In this document: one piece after another, positions 47,554-57,225 of the stretch
Layout: every line of letters starts with the position of its first letter
Position numbering within the stretch: the first letter of the stretch is position 1
Assembly: GCA_029248755.1 (NCBI GenBank)
Contig: JAQWIR010000020.1
Coordinates: 1 to 64,000 of the forward strand
DNA length: 64,000 bases
Reading direction: 5' to 3'
Origin: Porticoccaceae bacterium
Lineage (GTDB): Bacteria > Pseudomonadota > Gammaproteobacteria > Pseudomonadales > Porticoccaceae
The notes under the pieces: generated by a model
What the model saw: the letters and a program-made list of their open reading frames with translations, nothing else
Databases searched by the model: none
Told to the model about the DNA's origin: nothing
Program-made: the position numbers and the translations under genes

Positions 47554-47892
47554 ATGACAAATTTAAATATACGGCGACAAAAAACCGAAATAAAGTACAT
47601 TTCACCAATAGAGCATAATAGTTTTTTCCAATCTATTGGTGATGTGTTATCAAACCACTGGGATCCATTAGGTATATTTGATTCACATTGGCCACATGAT
47701 AAGTACGACCGATATATACCCGTTGTTTACACACGTGCGTTAAATTCTAACTGCACTAAGGATCTCATTCAGTACTTAACTTACCTGGCTTCTGATGTAT
47801 TAGGTGTAAAGACCAATATGCAAAATGATAAACGAGCAGCTGAACTTATATTGGCTGTTAGAGATTATTACTTTAGGAATGTAAATCAATAA
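47554..47892 (+). CDS. Uncharacterised 112-aa protein heading the molybdopterin cluster
   Basis: Not recognised with confidence. The motif SNHWDPLGIFDSHWPHDKYDRYIPVVY recalls small bacterial proteins with a (W)DPIG...YD.Y.P signature (DUF1871-like); this is a resemblance only. Soluble, no signal or membrane segment. It starts with ATG 47554 and has a good ribosome site. It ends 13 bp before moaC, so is probably co-transcribed with the cofactor genes. A cluster-specific role is not known. Confidence 0.5.
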   Translation: MTNLNIRRQKTEIKYISPIEHNSFFQSIGDVLSNHWDPLGIFDSHWPHDKYDRYIPVVYTRALNSNCTKDLIQYLTYLASDVLGVKTNMQNDKRAAELILAVRDYYFRNVNQ

Positions 47893-47905
47893 TAGGATTT
47901 AAACA

Positions 47906-48379
47906 ATGCTTCAAATCTCGCATATTAATCAAAATGGCGAAGCAAATATGGTCGATATAAGCCATAAATTAGATACTGAACGCTCAGCAATTGCTTGCGC
48001 TCATATTGTATTAACGCCAAAGATTATTGATTCAATGGTTAATAAAAAAATAGATAAGGGAGATGTTTACTCAACAGCTAGGATAGCAGGAATTCAAGCG
48101 GCTAAAAAATGCGCTGATCTAATCCCCTTGTGCCACCCTTTACCTTTATCAAAGGTATCTATAGATATAAAACATGACAAGACCATATTAACTATTACCG
48201 CTCAATGTAAAACTACGGCTAAAACTGGTGTTGAAATGGAAGCATTGACTGCGGTTTCAGTCGCAGCATTAACTTTGTATGACATGTGTAAGAGTATTGA
48301 TAAAGGAATTATTGTTACAGATATCAGATTACTAGAAAAGCAAGGTGGTAAGTCTGGTTATTGGGCGTCTGATGATTAA
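47906..48379 (+). CDS. moaC: Cyclic pyranopterin monophosphate synthase
   Basis: 157 aa. It converts the MoaA product to cPMP, the first stable molybdopterin precursor. Family motifs [57 protein letters not shown] and KQGGKSGYW cover the active site. Length is typical. It overlaps moaD by 8 bp. Confidence 0.96.
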   Translation: MLQISHINQNGEANMVDISHKLDTERSAIACAHIVLTPKIIDSMVNKKIDKGDVYSTARIAGIQAAKKCADLIPLCHPLPLSKVSIDIKHDKTILTITAQCKTTAKTGVEMEALTAVSVAALTLYDMCKSIDKGIIVTDIRLLEKQGGKSGYWASDD

Positions 48380-48611
48380 ACTTTTATTTTTTGGTCGGTT
48401 ATCGGAATTAGCCTATGACGCACCAGCAATTATTAAGGCAACAAGCATCAATGAGGTCATTGATATGCTTAAAGTGAAGCATCCATTATTAGCAAAAGAA
48501 TTAAATGCGCCTCAGGTTCTTGTAGCGGTAAATCACAAGTTATCCGATTGTAATGTTGTTTTGAAGCCTGGTGATGCGTTGACTTTTATGTCTCCAGTAA
48601 CTGGGGGTTAG
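48372..48611 (+). CDS. moaD: Molybdopterin synthase sulfur-carrier subunit
   Basis: 79 aa from ATG 48372 ([14 protein letters not shown]); the tracked start lies inside moaC. Ubiquitin-like beta-grasp protein with the C-terminal VTGG tail that carries the thiocarboxylate after adenylation by Moe[14 protein letters not shown] fits the family end. Works with MoaE, encoded 3 bp downstream. Confidence 0.95.
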   Translation: MIKLLFFGRLSELAYDAPAIIKATSINEVIDMLKVKHPLLAKELNAPQVLVAVNHKLSDCNVVLKPGDALTFMSPVTGG

Positions 48612-48614
48612 GCT

Positions 48615-49079
48615 ATGCATACAATTTGTCGAATTCAAAATGATGCATTTGATGTTGTAAAACTTCACGATGCTTTATGTGAAAATTCGAAAAATACTGG
48701 AGCAGTAGCTACATTCACTGGACTAGTTAGAGGGTTTGATAAAAGTGGTGAACATCCTGCTATTGATTACATGTATTTGCAGCATTATCCACAGATGACT
48801 GAATCGAGCTTGAAGTTAATTATTGAGCAGGTTAATTCAAGGTTTGATTTATTAGCAGCAACGGTAATTCATAGAATAGGTAAACTCAAACCCGGTGACC
48901 CCATTGTTTTTGTTGGAATTGCTTCAGAGCATAGGCGTGATGGTTTTCAAGCAACTCAATTCATCATGGACTATATTAAAACTCAAGCAGCTATTTGGAA
49001 GCAGGTAAGTTTAAATGATCAAAAGTATTGGGTAGAAGTGAATAAAACTGATTTATTAGCTTTGAAGTACTGGCAATAA
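48615..49079 (+). CDS. moaE: Molybdopterin synthase catalytic subunit
   Basis: 154 aa. It adds two sulfurs from MoaD to cPMP to form molybdopterin. Motifs: GAVATFTGLVRGFDKSGE, YMYLQHYPQMTE, HRIGKLKPGDPIVFVG, SEHRRDGFQATQFIMDYIKT and the active-site Lys in AAIWKQ. Gaps to neighbours are 3 bp and none. Length is normal. Confidence 0.96.
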   Translation: MHTICRIQNDAFDVVKLHDALCENSKNTGAVATFTGLVRGFDKSGEHPAIDYMYLQHYPQMTESSLKLIIEQVNSRFDLLAATVIHRIGKLKPGDPIVFVGIASEHRRDGFQATQFIMDYIKTQAAIWKQVSLNDQKYWVEVNKTDLLALKYWQ

Positions 49080-49826
49080 ATGGCATATGCCCCTTTAAGT
49101 AATGAACAGTTGCTGCGATATAGCCGCCATCTTCTCATGGATGGTGTTGGCCTAGACGGTCAGTCCCAACTTATGAATAGTCATGTGCTTATTGCTGGGC
49201 TAGGTGGTCTTGGTAGCCCTGTATCCTCTTATTTGGCTGCGGCTGGTGTCGGAAGGCTATCGCTTTGTGATCATGATACTGTTGAGTTGTCTAATCTGCA
49301 GCGACAAGTGATTTATACAACAGCTAATATTGGACAGCTTAAAGTAGATTCTGCTAAAGAGACACTGATGCCATTAAATCCAAATATAATTATTGATTGC
49401 TATCCACAAAGTGTCACAAAAGGTATTTTAAATCAGGGTGCAGATGTAGTGGTTGATTGTACTGATAATCTTGATTCTAAATTATTAATGAATAAATTTT
49501 GTTATCAAAACGGAATAGATTACATAAGTGCGTCTGCAATGGGTTGGGAGGGTCAAGTAATTGGTTTTGATTTTAAAAAAAATAGAACTATATGTTATGG
49601 CTGTATTTCTAACTTTGACTCGAAAGATCAAGTATTAACTTGCACTAATTTTGGAGTTTTAGGCCCAATACTTGGTGTGATAGGAAGCCTTCAAGCTTTG
49701 ACTGCGATAAAAATGTTACTTGGTAAGTTTAATTCTCATGGTGAGATGCAATGCTATGACGGTTTAAATAATCGATGGTTAAATTTAACCCTTGAACGAA
49801 GAAAAAAGTGCGACCAGTGCGGCTAA
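49080..49826 (+). CDS. moeB: Molybdopterin synthase adenylyltransferase (MoeB)
   Basis: 248 aa. E1-like ATPase of the ThiF/MoeB family, which adenylates the MoaD C-terminus. YSRHLLMDGVGLDGQ, nucleotide loop AGLGGLGSPVSSYLAAAGVG and VVDCTDNLDSK are standard. Two Cys pairs (CYGC and CDQC) make the zinc site. ThiF is an alternative, but the location between moaE and moaB favours MoeB. The start directly follows the moaE stop. Confidence 0.93.
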   Translation: MAYAPLSNEQLLRYSRHLLMDGVGLDGQSQLMNSHVLIAGLGGLGSPVSSYLAAAGVGRLSLCDHDTVELSNLQRQVIYTTANIGQLKVDSAKETLMPLNPNIIIDCYPQSVTKGILNQGADVVVDCTDNLDSKLLMNKFCYQNGIDYISASAMGWEGQVIGFDFKKNRTICYGCISNFDSKDQVLTCTNFGVLGPILGVIGSLQALTAIKMLLGKFNSHGEMQCYDGLNNRWLNLTLERRKKCDQCG

Positions 49827-49907
49827 GAAATGGCTACATATCTATACGATACTAACAAATTTAATGGGCTTAACTCAATCTAACGAAAAGGATAGGATAC
49901 AAGGATA

Positions 49908-50417
49908 GTGACCAAACAACGTAATCAAAATTTACGAATTGCGATATTAACTATTTCTGATACACGTCACTTGGCAACTGATGAATCAGGTAGATATCTA
50001 AAAAAGGCAATTTCTACTGCAAAACATGTTTTAGCAGATAGAAATTGGGTCAAAGATGATATTTATCAAATGCGTTCCGTTGTCTCAAAATGGATAGCGG
50101 ATCAAAAAATTGATGTCATTATCACAACTGGTGGAACAGGCTTTGCGAAAAGAGACATAACCCCTGAGGCCTTGAGTCCATTATTTGACAAATCCATTGA
50201 TGGTTTTGGCGAGTTATTTAGGAAGTTAACTTACAATGAAATAGCTACATCCACCATACAATCTCGATGTTTGGCAGGTATATCCAATAATACACTAATT
50301 TTTTGTCTTCCAGGATCAACAAACGCCTGTAAAACTGCATGGGAGCAAATATTATTATTTCAGCTTGATGTAAATAATAAACCCTGTAATTTTGTTAAAC
50401 ATACTGTAAATACATAG
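49908..50417 (+). CDS. moaB: Molybdenum cofactor biosynthesis protein B
   Basis: 169 aa, GTG start with purine-rich GGATACAAGGA upstream. MoaB/Mog-type fold that binds molybdopterin: VIITTGGTGFAKRDITPEAL, FGELFRKLTYNEI and LPGSTNACKTAWEQIL. MoaB probably adenylates molybdopterin in organisms lacking Mog. In many gammaproteobacteria it sits with moeA, as here (moeA starts 3 bp on). Confidence 0.93.
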   Translation: MTKQRNQNLRIAILTISDTRHLATDESGRYLKKAISTAKHVLADRNWVKDDIYQMRSVVSKWIADQKIDVIITTGGTGFAKRDITPEALSPLFDKSIDGFGELFRKLTYNEIATSTIQSRCLAGISNNTLIFCLPGSTNACKTAWEQILLFQLDVNNKPCNFVKHTVNT

Positions 50418-50420
50418 CTA

Positions 50421-51617
50421 ATGCTAAGCGTTTCTGATGCCTTAAATATTATGTCAAAGAGTGTGAAAATTCTGGCAAGTACCGAAACTTACTCATTAAA
50501 AACATCATTAGGAAAAGTTTTAGCTGAAGATATATTCGCTTCTTTGGATATCCCTGCAACTGACAATAGTGCTGTAGATGGCTACGCATTATGCTATCGA
50601 GAAGCAAAAAAAAATAAGTTCGAATTACCCCTTAGCCAGAGAATTGTTGCTGGGCAAAAACCAAATACTCTCACTCCAGATACAGCTGCCCGAATATTTA
50701 CAGGAGGGGTATTGCCTAAAGGTGCTGATACGGTTGCATTACAAGAGCATTGTTACGAGCATGCCGGAATGATTTCCTTAGATAAGAAGGTTATACGAGG
50801 AAAGAATATCCGTCAAAAAGGACAGGATATCGGTTGCGGGGAAAAAATATTATCAAAAGGTTTATTGCTAAGACCACAGGACCTCGGTTTATTAGCATCA
50901 CTTGGAATCGATACCGTTAAGACCTATAAACCTCTGACTATAGGATTTTTTACAACAGGTGATGAATTGCTTCAGCCAGGTGATAAATTTAAAGAAGGTA
51001 AAATTTATGACTCTAACAAGGTACTTTTAGGTAATTTAATAAGTCATTTAGGTATGATTTCAGTGGACCTTGGAGTTGCGCCTGACAACTTAAACAAAAC
51101 CATCAATCTCATTAAAAATGTTCCTGATACAGTAGATATAATTATTTCAGCTGGTGGAGTGTCGGTTGGTGATTGTGATTACGTAAAAGCAGCCATTGAC
51201 TATTTGGGTGAAATAAATTTTTGGAGGGTTTCAATTAAACCTGGAAAGCCGTTTCTTTTTGGTCATGCAATGAATAGGCCATTTATGGGTCTTCCAGGGA
51301 ATACGGCATCGGTTTTTGTTACATTTTTGATATTAGTGATGCCTTTTTTGTTTTGGTCTCAAGGCTATCATTCTTTTTTTCATCAGACATTTAAGGCTAC
51401 TTCATTATTTTCGCGAGAAGCTGGAAATAGACAGATATTTCATCGTGCGAAAGTGTCAAAGGATGGAGTTCAGTTACATAAAAATCAAAGTAGTGGGGTT
51501 TTGTCGTCAGCTAGCTGGGGAAATGTACTGGCTATACAGCATCCACATACCACAATTAATGAGGGTGATTTAGTCGATGTTATTCCATTTAATAGTCTTA
51601 CACTAGGCGCAATATAG
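50421..51617 (+). CDS. moeA: Molybdopterin molybdenumtransferase
   Basis: 398 aa. Inserts molybdate into adenylated molybdopterin. Motifs: ATDNSAVDGYAL, RIFTGGVLPKGADTV, FTTGDELLQPG, KIYDSN, SAGGVSVGDCDYVK, and FMGLPGNTASVFVTF. Slightly shorter than E. coli MoeA (411). ATG 50421. Starts 3 bp after moaB, followed by moaA after 7 bp. Confidence 0.95.
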   Translation: MLSVSDALNIMSKSVKILASTETYSLKTSLGKVLAEDIFASLDIPATDNSAVDGYALCYREAKKNKFELPLSQRIVAGQKPNTLTPDTAARIFTGGVLPKGADTVALQEHCYEHAGMISLDKKVIRGKNIRQKGQDIGCGEKILSKGLLLRPQDLGLLASLGIDTVKTYKPLTIGFFTTGDELLQPGDKFKEGKIYDSNKVLLGNLISHLGMISVDLGVAPDNLNKTINLIKNVPDTVDIIISAGGVSVGDCDYVKAAIDYLGEINFWRVSIKPGKPFLFGHAMNRPFMGLPGNTASVFVTFLILVMPFLFWSQGYHSFFHQTFKATSLFSREAGNRQIFHRAKVSKDGVQLHKNQSSGVLSSASWGNVLAIQHPHTTINEGDLVDVIPFNSLTLGAI

Positions 51618-51624
51618 AGATTAA

Positions 51625-52632
51625 ATGAGTATGGATACTCCTGAAAAAAAAATACTGAAAGATACTTTTGGCCGTGAGGTTAGCTATTTGCGTTTATCGG
51701 TTACAGATCGATGTAATCTTAGATGTAAATACTGTATGCCTGAGAAAATGAAATTTGTGCCTAGAGAGCAAGTTTTAACGCTTGAAGAAATTTACATTCT
51801 AGCGTCTGTTTTTGTTGATTTAGGCGTTAATTCAATTCGTCTTACTGGAGGAGAGCCACTAATAAGAAAAAATATACTATGGCTGGTTAAGGCATTATCC
51901 GAATTAAATTATTTAAAGGAACTGACTTTGACCACCAATGGAATAAAATTACCAATGCTTGCGGGTAGTTTAAAGACAGCAGGTTTGTCTAGGATCAATA
52001 TAAGTCTCGATAGTTTGAGGCCTCAGCGATTTTCCGAAATAACTAGGGTCGGAGAGTTAGAGCAAGTATTAAAGGGCATAGAGGCAGCTATAGATGCAAA
52101 GTTTAATAAAATCAGACTTAATGCGGTTATCCAAAAAGGGTTTAATGATGATGAAGTAAGCGATCTAGTTAATTTTTCGATTGATAAAGGGTTAGATATA
52201 GCCTTTATCGAAGAGATGCCTTTAGGAGATATTTCTTCTCACCAACGAAACAGCACACAAATTACTGGTTTTAGTTTAAGGGAGCAGTTGAGTGAAAAAT
52301 TTAATTTACAATTATCTGATCATAGAACAGCTGGTCCATCTAAGTATTACTCTATTGCTAATTCGGAAACTAAAGTAGGTTTTATTTCCCCCATATCTGA
52401 TAATTTTTGTGGTTCATGTAATAGAGTTAGATTGACATCTGAGGGACGGTTATTACTTTGCTTAGGCAATGAAAATAGCATTGATTTACGTGCAATTATT
52501 CGACAAAATTTCAACAATAAAAGCGCTCTAAAAAAAGCCATTAGAGAAGCGCTGACACTCAAACCCGAACGACATTACTTTGACCCAAATAAAACTGAAA
52601 TTGTTCGATTTATGAATATGACAGGGGGGTAA
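51625..52632 (+). CDS. moaA: GTP 3',8-cyclase, radical SAM
   Basis: 335 aa. First step of molybdopterin synthesis. Radical SAM cluster VTDRCNLRCKYCMP, SAM motif LTGGEPLIRKN, and a C-terminal second 4Fe-4S cluster FCGSCNRVRLTSEGRLLLCL. The C-terminus ends in the double-Gly MTGG tail needed for activity. Last gene of the cluster; a hairpin terminator follows. Most molybdopterin clusters place moaA first; here it is last. Confidence 0.97.
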   Translation: MSMDTPEKKILKDTFGREVSYLRLSVTDRCNLRCKYCMPEKMKFVPREQVLTLEEIYILASVFVDLGVNSIRLTGGEPLIRKNILWLVKALSELNYLKELTLTTNGIKLPMLAGSLKTAGLSRINISLDSLRPQRFSEITRVGELEQVLKGIEAAIDAKFNKIRLNAVIQKGFNDDEVSDLVNFSIDKGLDIAFIEEMPLGDISSHQRNSTQITGFSLREQLSEKFNLQLSDHRTAGPSKYYSIANSETKVGFISPISDNFCGSCNRVRLTSEGRLLLCLGNENSIDLRAIIRQNFNNKSALKKAIREALTLKPERHYFDPNKTEIVRFMNMTGG

Positions 52633-52635
52633 ATG

Positions 52636-52660
52636 ATGCCCTGAAAGAATATCAGGGCAT
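52636..52660. terminator. Hairpin between convergent moaA and nhaB
   Basis: ATGCCCTGA (52636-52644) and TCAGGGCAT (52652-52660) make a perfect 9-bp stem with a 7-nt loop, just after the moaA stop and before the nhaB stop on the other strand. The T-run is short, so it may be a bidirectional but imperfect terminator. Confidence 0.65.
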
Positions 52661-52663
52661 TTG

Positions 52664-54169
52664 TTAGATCATGTAGAGGACACCAAGAAAGCCAACAACA
52701 GTGAGCACAATAGTATAAGGCAGAGCCATGACTACCATTCGCATGTATGAAAGGCCAATCAATGGCGCCAAAGCTGAGGTAAGTAGGAAAAGAAACGCTG
52801 CCTGACCATTGGGTGTTGCTACGCTTGTCAAATTAGTACCAGTATTAATAGCAATGACTAACTTGTCGAAATGATCGCGATCAATCAAACCAGAGTCGAG
52901 GGCTACACGAACCTCATTAATATAAACTGTAGCAACAAAAACATTATCACTGATTGCAGATAGCAAACCGTTAGCTAGAAAGAAAACACCGGGTTGTGAA
53001 GCAGGGTCCATAGCAAGAACCCAAGTAATCACTGGTGAAAAAAGATGCTGTTCATGAATAACCGCTACAATTGCGAAGAATACAACTAAAAGGGCTGTAA
53101 AGGGCAATGCTTCCTCAAATGCTTTGCCAATTTGATGCTCTTCAGTGACTCCATTAAACGAAGTAAGTAGTACAATAACCATTAACCCTATTAAGCCAAC
53201 TGGTGCCCAGTGAAATGCTAGCGCAAGGGCTAGAATTAAAGCAACAATTGCCTGAGTAATTAATATAGCAACTTGCTCTTTTGTACGATTCTTTTCATCT
53301 TCCTGACTATATTCGGTTAGTACGTGTCGCACATCTTCAGGCAGTTGTTCACCGTAGCCTAATATTTTAGTTTTTTCTAACAGGATGCAGCAAGCTAGAC
53401 CACAGACGAAAACAGGCATAGTGACTGGTGCCATTCGCATGAAAAATTCTATAAATTGCCATCCCGCTTTTTCAGCAATCAGCAAGTTTTGAGGTTCGCC
53501 CACAACGGTAGTAACGCCACCCAAAGCAGTTCCCACAGCGCCATGCATGATTAGGCTGCGAAGAAACGAACGGAAGTTTTCGAGGTTTTCAGCATTTGCA
53601 TCAATTACAGAGCTATTGTCGAGATGATTGTGAGAAGTGTCATTAACAGATTGACCTGAAGCCACACGGTGGTAGACAGAGTAAAACCCAACTGCCACTG
53701 TAATGAGCACTGCTGTGACCGTTAAGGCATCGAGAAAAGCAGATAATACAGCGCCTGAAAAGCAAAACAAAAAAGAAAGGGTAGTCTTTGATCGGACATT
53801 CAAAAGTATTTTTGTAAATGTATAGAGCAACATGTCGCGCATAAAATATATGCCAGCGACCATAAACATTAGTAACAGAATAACTTGAAAATTAGCCACT
53901 GCTTCTTGATACACATTTTCTGGGCTAGCTAATCCAAGTAATATCGCTTCGATAGCTAACAGACCGCCAGGTTGCAGTGGGTAGCACTTAAGAGCCATTG
54001 CAAGAGTCAATATAAATTGAGCAATGAGAATCCAGCCCAGTATAAATGGCGTAGTCACCATCAGTAAGATAGGGTTGATCACTAAAAAGGCAATTATTAG
54101 TTTTTGGTACCAATCTGGGGAATTACCCAAAAAATTGTTTTTAAATGCTTTAGCTAACGTTGCCGTCAT
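52664..54169 (-). CDS. nhaB: Na+/H+ antiporter NhaB
   Basis: 501 aa from ATG 54169 ([26 protein letters not shown] 8 nt upstream). The track starts 18 codons earlier with a non-NhaB stretch. About twelve membrane helices. Family motifs: [106 protein letters not shown]. It expels Na+ in exchange for protons, useful with the Na+-pumping NQR also encoded in this window. E. coli NhaB is 513 aa. Confidence 0.96.
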   Translation of the reverse strand: MTATLAKAFKNNFLGNSPDWYQKLIIAFLVINPILLMVTTPFILGWILIAQFILTLAMALKCYPLQPGGLLAIEAILLGLASPENVYQEAVANFQVILLLMFMVAGIYFMRDMLLYTFTKILLNVRSKTTLSFLFCFSGAVLSAFLDALTVTAVLITVAVGFYSVYHRVASGQSVNDTSHNHLDNSSVIDANAENLENFRSFLRSLIMHGAVGTALGGVTTVVGEPQNLLIAEKAGWQFIEFFMRMAPVTMPVFVCGLACCILLEKTKILGYGEQLPEDVRHVLTEYSQEDEKNRTKEQVAILITQAIVALILALALAFHWAPVGLIGLMVIVLLTSFNGVTEEHQIGKAFEEALPFTALLVVFFAIVAVIHEQHLFSPVITWVLAMDPASQPGVFFLANGLLSAISDNVFVATVYINEVRVALDSGLIDRDHFDKLVIAINTGTNLTSVATPNGQAAFLFLLTSALAPLIGLSYMRMVVMALPYTIVLTVVGFLGVLYMI

Positions 54170-54369
54170 ATTTCTATCCTTTATAACTAAAATTGTACAA
54201 GCAAAATGGAGGCTCTTGAGCAATAACAGCGCTCAGTTATTACTGGGTGTAATCCAGTACTTTGAGAAAGCGCAAACCTTATCCGTACTCCCACTTTTTT
54301 GCAACCAAAAGACCCTGACATAGACGTAAATTTATAAAATAATATAAAGCAAACTCTTGGTGATGCTTA

Positions 54370-54397
54370 TTGTTCAATTATTAATTTGGTCTATAAT
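54370..54397 (+). promoter_or_regulatory. Putative sigma70 promoter of sohB
   Basis: TTGTTC (54370-54375), 16-bp spacer, perfect TATAAT (54392-54397). It lies about 75 bp upstream of the sohB ATG. Confidence 0.5.
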
Positions 54398-54418
54398 CCA
54401 TGTCATTGATAATAGTCG

Positions 54419-54449
54419 TTAGATAATAAATTTATTAAATATTATCTAA
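54419..54449. repeat. 10-bp inverted repeat in the sohB leader
   Basis: TTAGATAATA (54419-54428) and TATTATCTAA (54440-54449) are perfect inverted copies around an 11-nt AT-rich centre. It lies between the putative -10 and the sohB start, where an operator or 5' UTR hairpin would be found. Confidence 0.55.
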
Positions 54450-54471
54450 AACATAATTTAATACGCAAAAT

Positions 54472-55533
54472 ATGGAGATTGGTTTGGAATTTTTAGCAGA
54501 ATATGGTTTGTTTCTTGCAAAAGTAGTTACAGGGATTATTGGATTTGGCATTTTAGTGGCCATTATAACCAGTGCCAGTCAAAAAAATGGTCAGGGTCAA
54601 GACAAGGGTGAGTTAGAAATCAACCCACTCAATGACCAATATGATGATGTCAGTGAGACTATGTCTATTGCTTTATTGGATCCTGCTGCACAAAAAGCTG
54701 AGGCGAAGAAACTTCGCAAAGAGCAAAAAAAACGGGCTAAAGCTAAAAATTCTGAACTCGATACTAAAACTCAAAAAAGAGTTTTTGTGGTTAAGTTTAA
54801 TGGCAATGTCAGTGCTTCGGCAGTGACAAACCTGCGTGAAGAAGTAACAGCAATACTCACTCAGGCGAAATCTGATGACGAGGTTGTTGTGAAATTAGAG
54901 AGCTCTGGCGGTATGGTTCACAGCTATGGTCTTGCAAGTAGTCAGCTGGATCGACTTCGCAAGCAGGGTATTCCAATTACAATTTGCGTTGATAAGGTAG
55001 CTGCCAGTGGCGGTTATATGATGGCTTGTGTTGCTGACAAAATTCTGGCGGCACCTTTTGCAATTATTGGTTCAATAGGCGTTGTGGCTCAATTGCCTAA
55101 TTTTCACAGATTGTTAAAAAAACATGATATTGATTTTGAATTGTTAACTGCTGGCGAGCATAAAAGAACCTTAACTGTATTTGGTGAAAATACTGAGCAA
55201 GGGCGAGAGAAGTTTATTGAAGACTTACAGGATACCCATCAATTATTTAAAGCTTATGTTGCTGAACGCCGACCCAAAATTGACATAGATAAGGTTGCTA
55301 CGGGTGATGTTTGGTTTGGCTCACGTGCTTTGGAGCTTTCACTGGTAGACGAGCTGATGACAAGCGATGAGTATCTCTCAAGCCAAGCTAAAGAATCTAA
55401 AGTTTACGAAATTAATTATGTTCAGAAAAAGAAATTACCTCAGCGCCTCGGAATTGCTGCCGAGCATAGTGCCGATAGATTGATCACAAAATGGTGGAAT
55501 CGTTTAACAGATAGCTCAAATATCTATAAGTAA
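54472..55533 (+). CDS. sohB: S49 family inner-membrane protease SohB
   Basis: 353 aa. One N-terminal membrane helix (about 13-32), a basic helical linker (KLRKEQKKRAKAK) and a ClpP-fold S49 domain. The catalytic Ser lies in VAASGGYMMACVADKI and the Lys in TAGEHKRTLTVFGEN, as in E. coli SohB. It is a periplasmic signal-peptide-peptidase relative whose natural substrates are little known. ATG at 54472. It converges with the antiporter gene with 2 bp between ends. Confidence 0.95.
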   Translation: MEIGLEFLAEYGLFLAKVVTGIIGFGILVAIITSASQKNGQGQDKGELEINPLNDQYDDVSETMSIALLDPAAQKAEAKKLRKEQKKRAKAKNSELDTKTQKRVFVVKFNGNVSASAVTNLREEVTAILTQAKSDDEVVVKLESSGGMVHSYGLASSQLDRLRKQGIPITICVDKVAASGGYMMACVADKILAAPFAIIGSIGVVAQLPNFHRLLKKHDIDFELLTAGEHKRTLTVFGENTEQGREKFIEDLQDTHQLFKAYVAERRPKIDIDKVATGDVWFGSRALELSLVDELMTSDEYLSSQAKESKVYEINYVQKKKLPQRLGIAAEHSADRLITKWWNRLTDSSNIYK

Positions 55534-55535
55534 GA

Positions 55536-56702
55536 CTAATCCCTTCTTAAACGCTCGCTGACGGCAATAGGATTTGGGAAATTGAATACAACTATATAGC
55601 TCGAAATCAAAAAGGTAATGATTGCGGTTGCTTGAATTAAATGTGACGCATCATTACCAATGAGCTGAGTGCTAAATGCCATGTAGGCAATTAATAGTGA
55701 GAATTCACTGTTTTGCCCAAGCCTAAATCCTATGTCCCAAGATAGGCTATTGTTTTCGCTTTGTGAGCGCAATAAATAACGGTATACAATAGGTTTAAGT
55801 GAAAGCATAACCAGTGCTAAAAGAATCGCAGGTATCGCTATTGATGGCAGTAGTGATAAATCGAAGCCACCCCCTAATGAAAAGAAAAATAATATCAAAA
55901 AGAAATCTCTTAAAGGTTTTAAGTTCAAGGCTATATATTGTGCAATAGGGCTGGTAGCTAATGAAATTCCGGCAATAAAGGCACCTATTTCTTTTGATAG
56001 CCCAATCACCTCAGCCAGCTCGGCAATACCGAGACACCAGCCAATAGTTAATAGAAAAATATATTCTCCAATACGATCAAAGCGAGTAAATAATGGCTGG
56101 AGTAGATAGCGCACTAAGAGCATAGAAAAGGCGATAAGTGCTGGTAGGGCAACAATGCTGATCGCTAAACTAGAGATACCATTTTCGCTAGAACTTGCGG
56201 ACAACAACACAAGCAATACGGCAATCGCTAGAAAGTCTTGCATTAACAACATGCCAACCATTAACTCCCCGGAGTGTTTATGGTGAAGCGCAGTTGTGGG
56301 TAAAAGTTTAATACCAATAATAGTGCTTGAGAACATCATAGCGGCACCAATAATGGCACATTCTATAAATGTAAATTTAAAGCCATAAGCAATGCCGAAA
56401 CCAATAAGCCCAAACAGCAGTGAGCTTATCAGGGTAATATGTGCTACTTGTTTGAGAACCTTAAAGAGTGATTGTGGTTGCATATCCAAGCCGAGCAAAA
56501 AAAGCAGAAACACAATCCCTATAGAGGATATTTGAGCGATAAGCTCTAGATCAGATACCCAGCCTAGTCCAAACGGTCCCAAAAGGGCGCCTAAGGCAAT
56601 ATAGGCTACCAGCAGGGGCTGACGCCCAAATAGGGCAAGAGACGCTAAAAGAGCGCCACCTGTGAAGATAAGAAAAAAGATAAAAACAACGTGCTGATCC
56701 AT
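55536..56702 (-). CDS. CPA2-type monovalent cation:proton antiporter (KefB-like)
   Basis: 388 aa, about twelve membrane helices: the Na_H_exchanger domain of the KefB/KefC/YbaL type. Segments such as LQDFLAIAVLLVLLSASSSENG, SKEIGAFIAGISLATSP and DFFLILFFFSLGGGF are typical. The C-terminal TrkA-N (RCK) regulatory domain of true KefB/C is absent. Likely K+/H+ or Na+/H+ exchange at the inner membrane; ion specificity not deducible. It starts 37 bp downstream of the DUF934 gene, with a small AT-rich inverted repeat between them (56723-56738). Confidence 0.85.
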   Translation of the reverse strand: MDQHVVFIFFLIFTGGALLASLALFGRQPLLVAYIALGALLGPFGLGWVSDLELIAQISSIGIVFLLFLLGLDMQPQSLFKVLKQVAHITLISSLLFGLIGFGIAYGFKFTFIECAIIGAAMMFSSTIIGIKLLPTTALHHKHSGELMVGMLLMQDFLAIAVLLVLLSASSSENGISSLAISIVALPALIAFSMLLVRYLLQPLFTRFDRIGEYIFLLTIGWCLGIAELAEVIGLSKEIGAFIAGISLATSPIAQYIALNLKPLRDFFLILFFFSLGGGFDLSLLPSIAIPAILLALVMLSLKPIVYRYLLRSQSENNSLSWDIGFRLGQNSEFSLLIAYMAFSTQLIGNDASHLIQATAIITFLISSYIVVFNFPNPIAVSERLRRD

Positions 56703-56739
56703 TGGTTAAACCTGTTTATTGATAAACTTAAAAGTTTAA

Positions 56740-57225
56740 TTAGCGCCTTCTAAAGAGAGGATTTTTTTGCTCTACACTCACTTGGTAGTTTTCAGAAAAG
56801 TCCTGCAGTGATTTGGCAGACTCAGATAAATCAGTATCATCGGCAAATTTAAAGGCGTTAAATCCACAGCGACTCATTAAATATAGCTGGTCGCGAATAA
56901 AACCACCAACGGCACGTATTTCACCATTATAGTTATAGCGTTCGCGGAGAAGTCTCGCGGTTGAAAAGCCACGACCATCTGCAAATTTAGGAAAATTAAT
57001 CGCTATCAGAGGAAGGTTAAGTAGGGATTCTATAATCTCTTCAATCTCAGCATTACCGTCAATTATAACGCCTACACCGCCATCATGGCGGGTTAGTTGC
57101 TCTGAAAAACCTTGCCATTGATCATAGGTCAGAAGTACATCACCCGAAGGAAGCGTTTCTGAAGACTCTTCTAATGTAATCCAGTCATCATTTTCAACAC
57201 AGTTATCCTTAAGTACTTGGGGCAT
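56740..57225 (-). CDS. DUF934 family protein, sulfite reductase partner
   Basis: 161 aa from ATG 57225 (MPQVLKDNCVEND; AGGA-type site upstream); the track adds 8 codons. Family DUF934 motifs: LINFPKFADGRGFSTARLLRER (here AINFPKFADGRGF, with ARLLRERYNYNGEIRAVG) and FIRDQLYLMSRCGFNAF. It overlaps the cysI end by 17 bp. In Pseudomonas and many proteobacteria the same pair occurs, suggesting a role with CysI in sulfite reduction, but the biochemical function is unknown. Confidence 0.9.
   Translation of the reverse strand: MPQVLKDNCVENDDWITLEESSETLPSGDVLLTYDQWQGFSEQLTRHDGGVGVIIDGNAEIEEIIESLLNLPLIAINFPKFADGRGFSTARLLRERYNYNGEIRAVGGFIRDQLYLMSRCGFNAFKFADDTDLSESAKSLQDFSENYQVSVEQKNPLFRRR

Larger units (their letters stand above)
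54170..54471. other. Divergent nhaB-sohB intergenic region
   Basis: 302 bp holding the start signals of both genes. A tracked + ORF (54024-54323) is mostly antisense to nhaB and not a gene. A putative sohB promoter and a 10-bp inverted repeat within it are listed separately. Two short 5-bp hairpins occur near 54225-54260. Confidence 0.6.
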
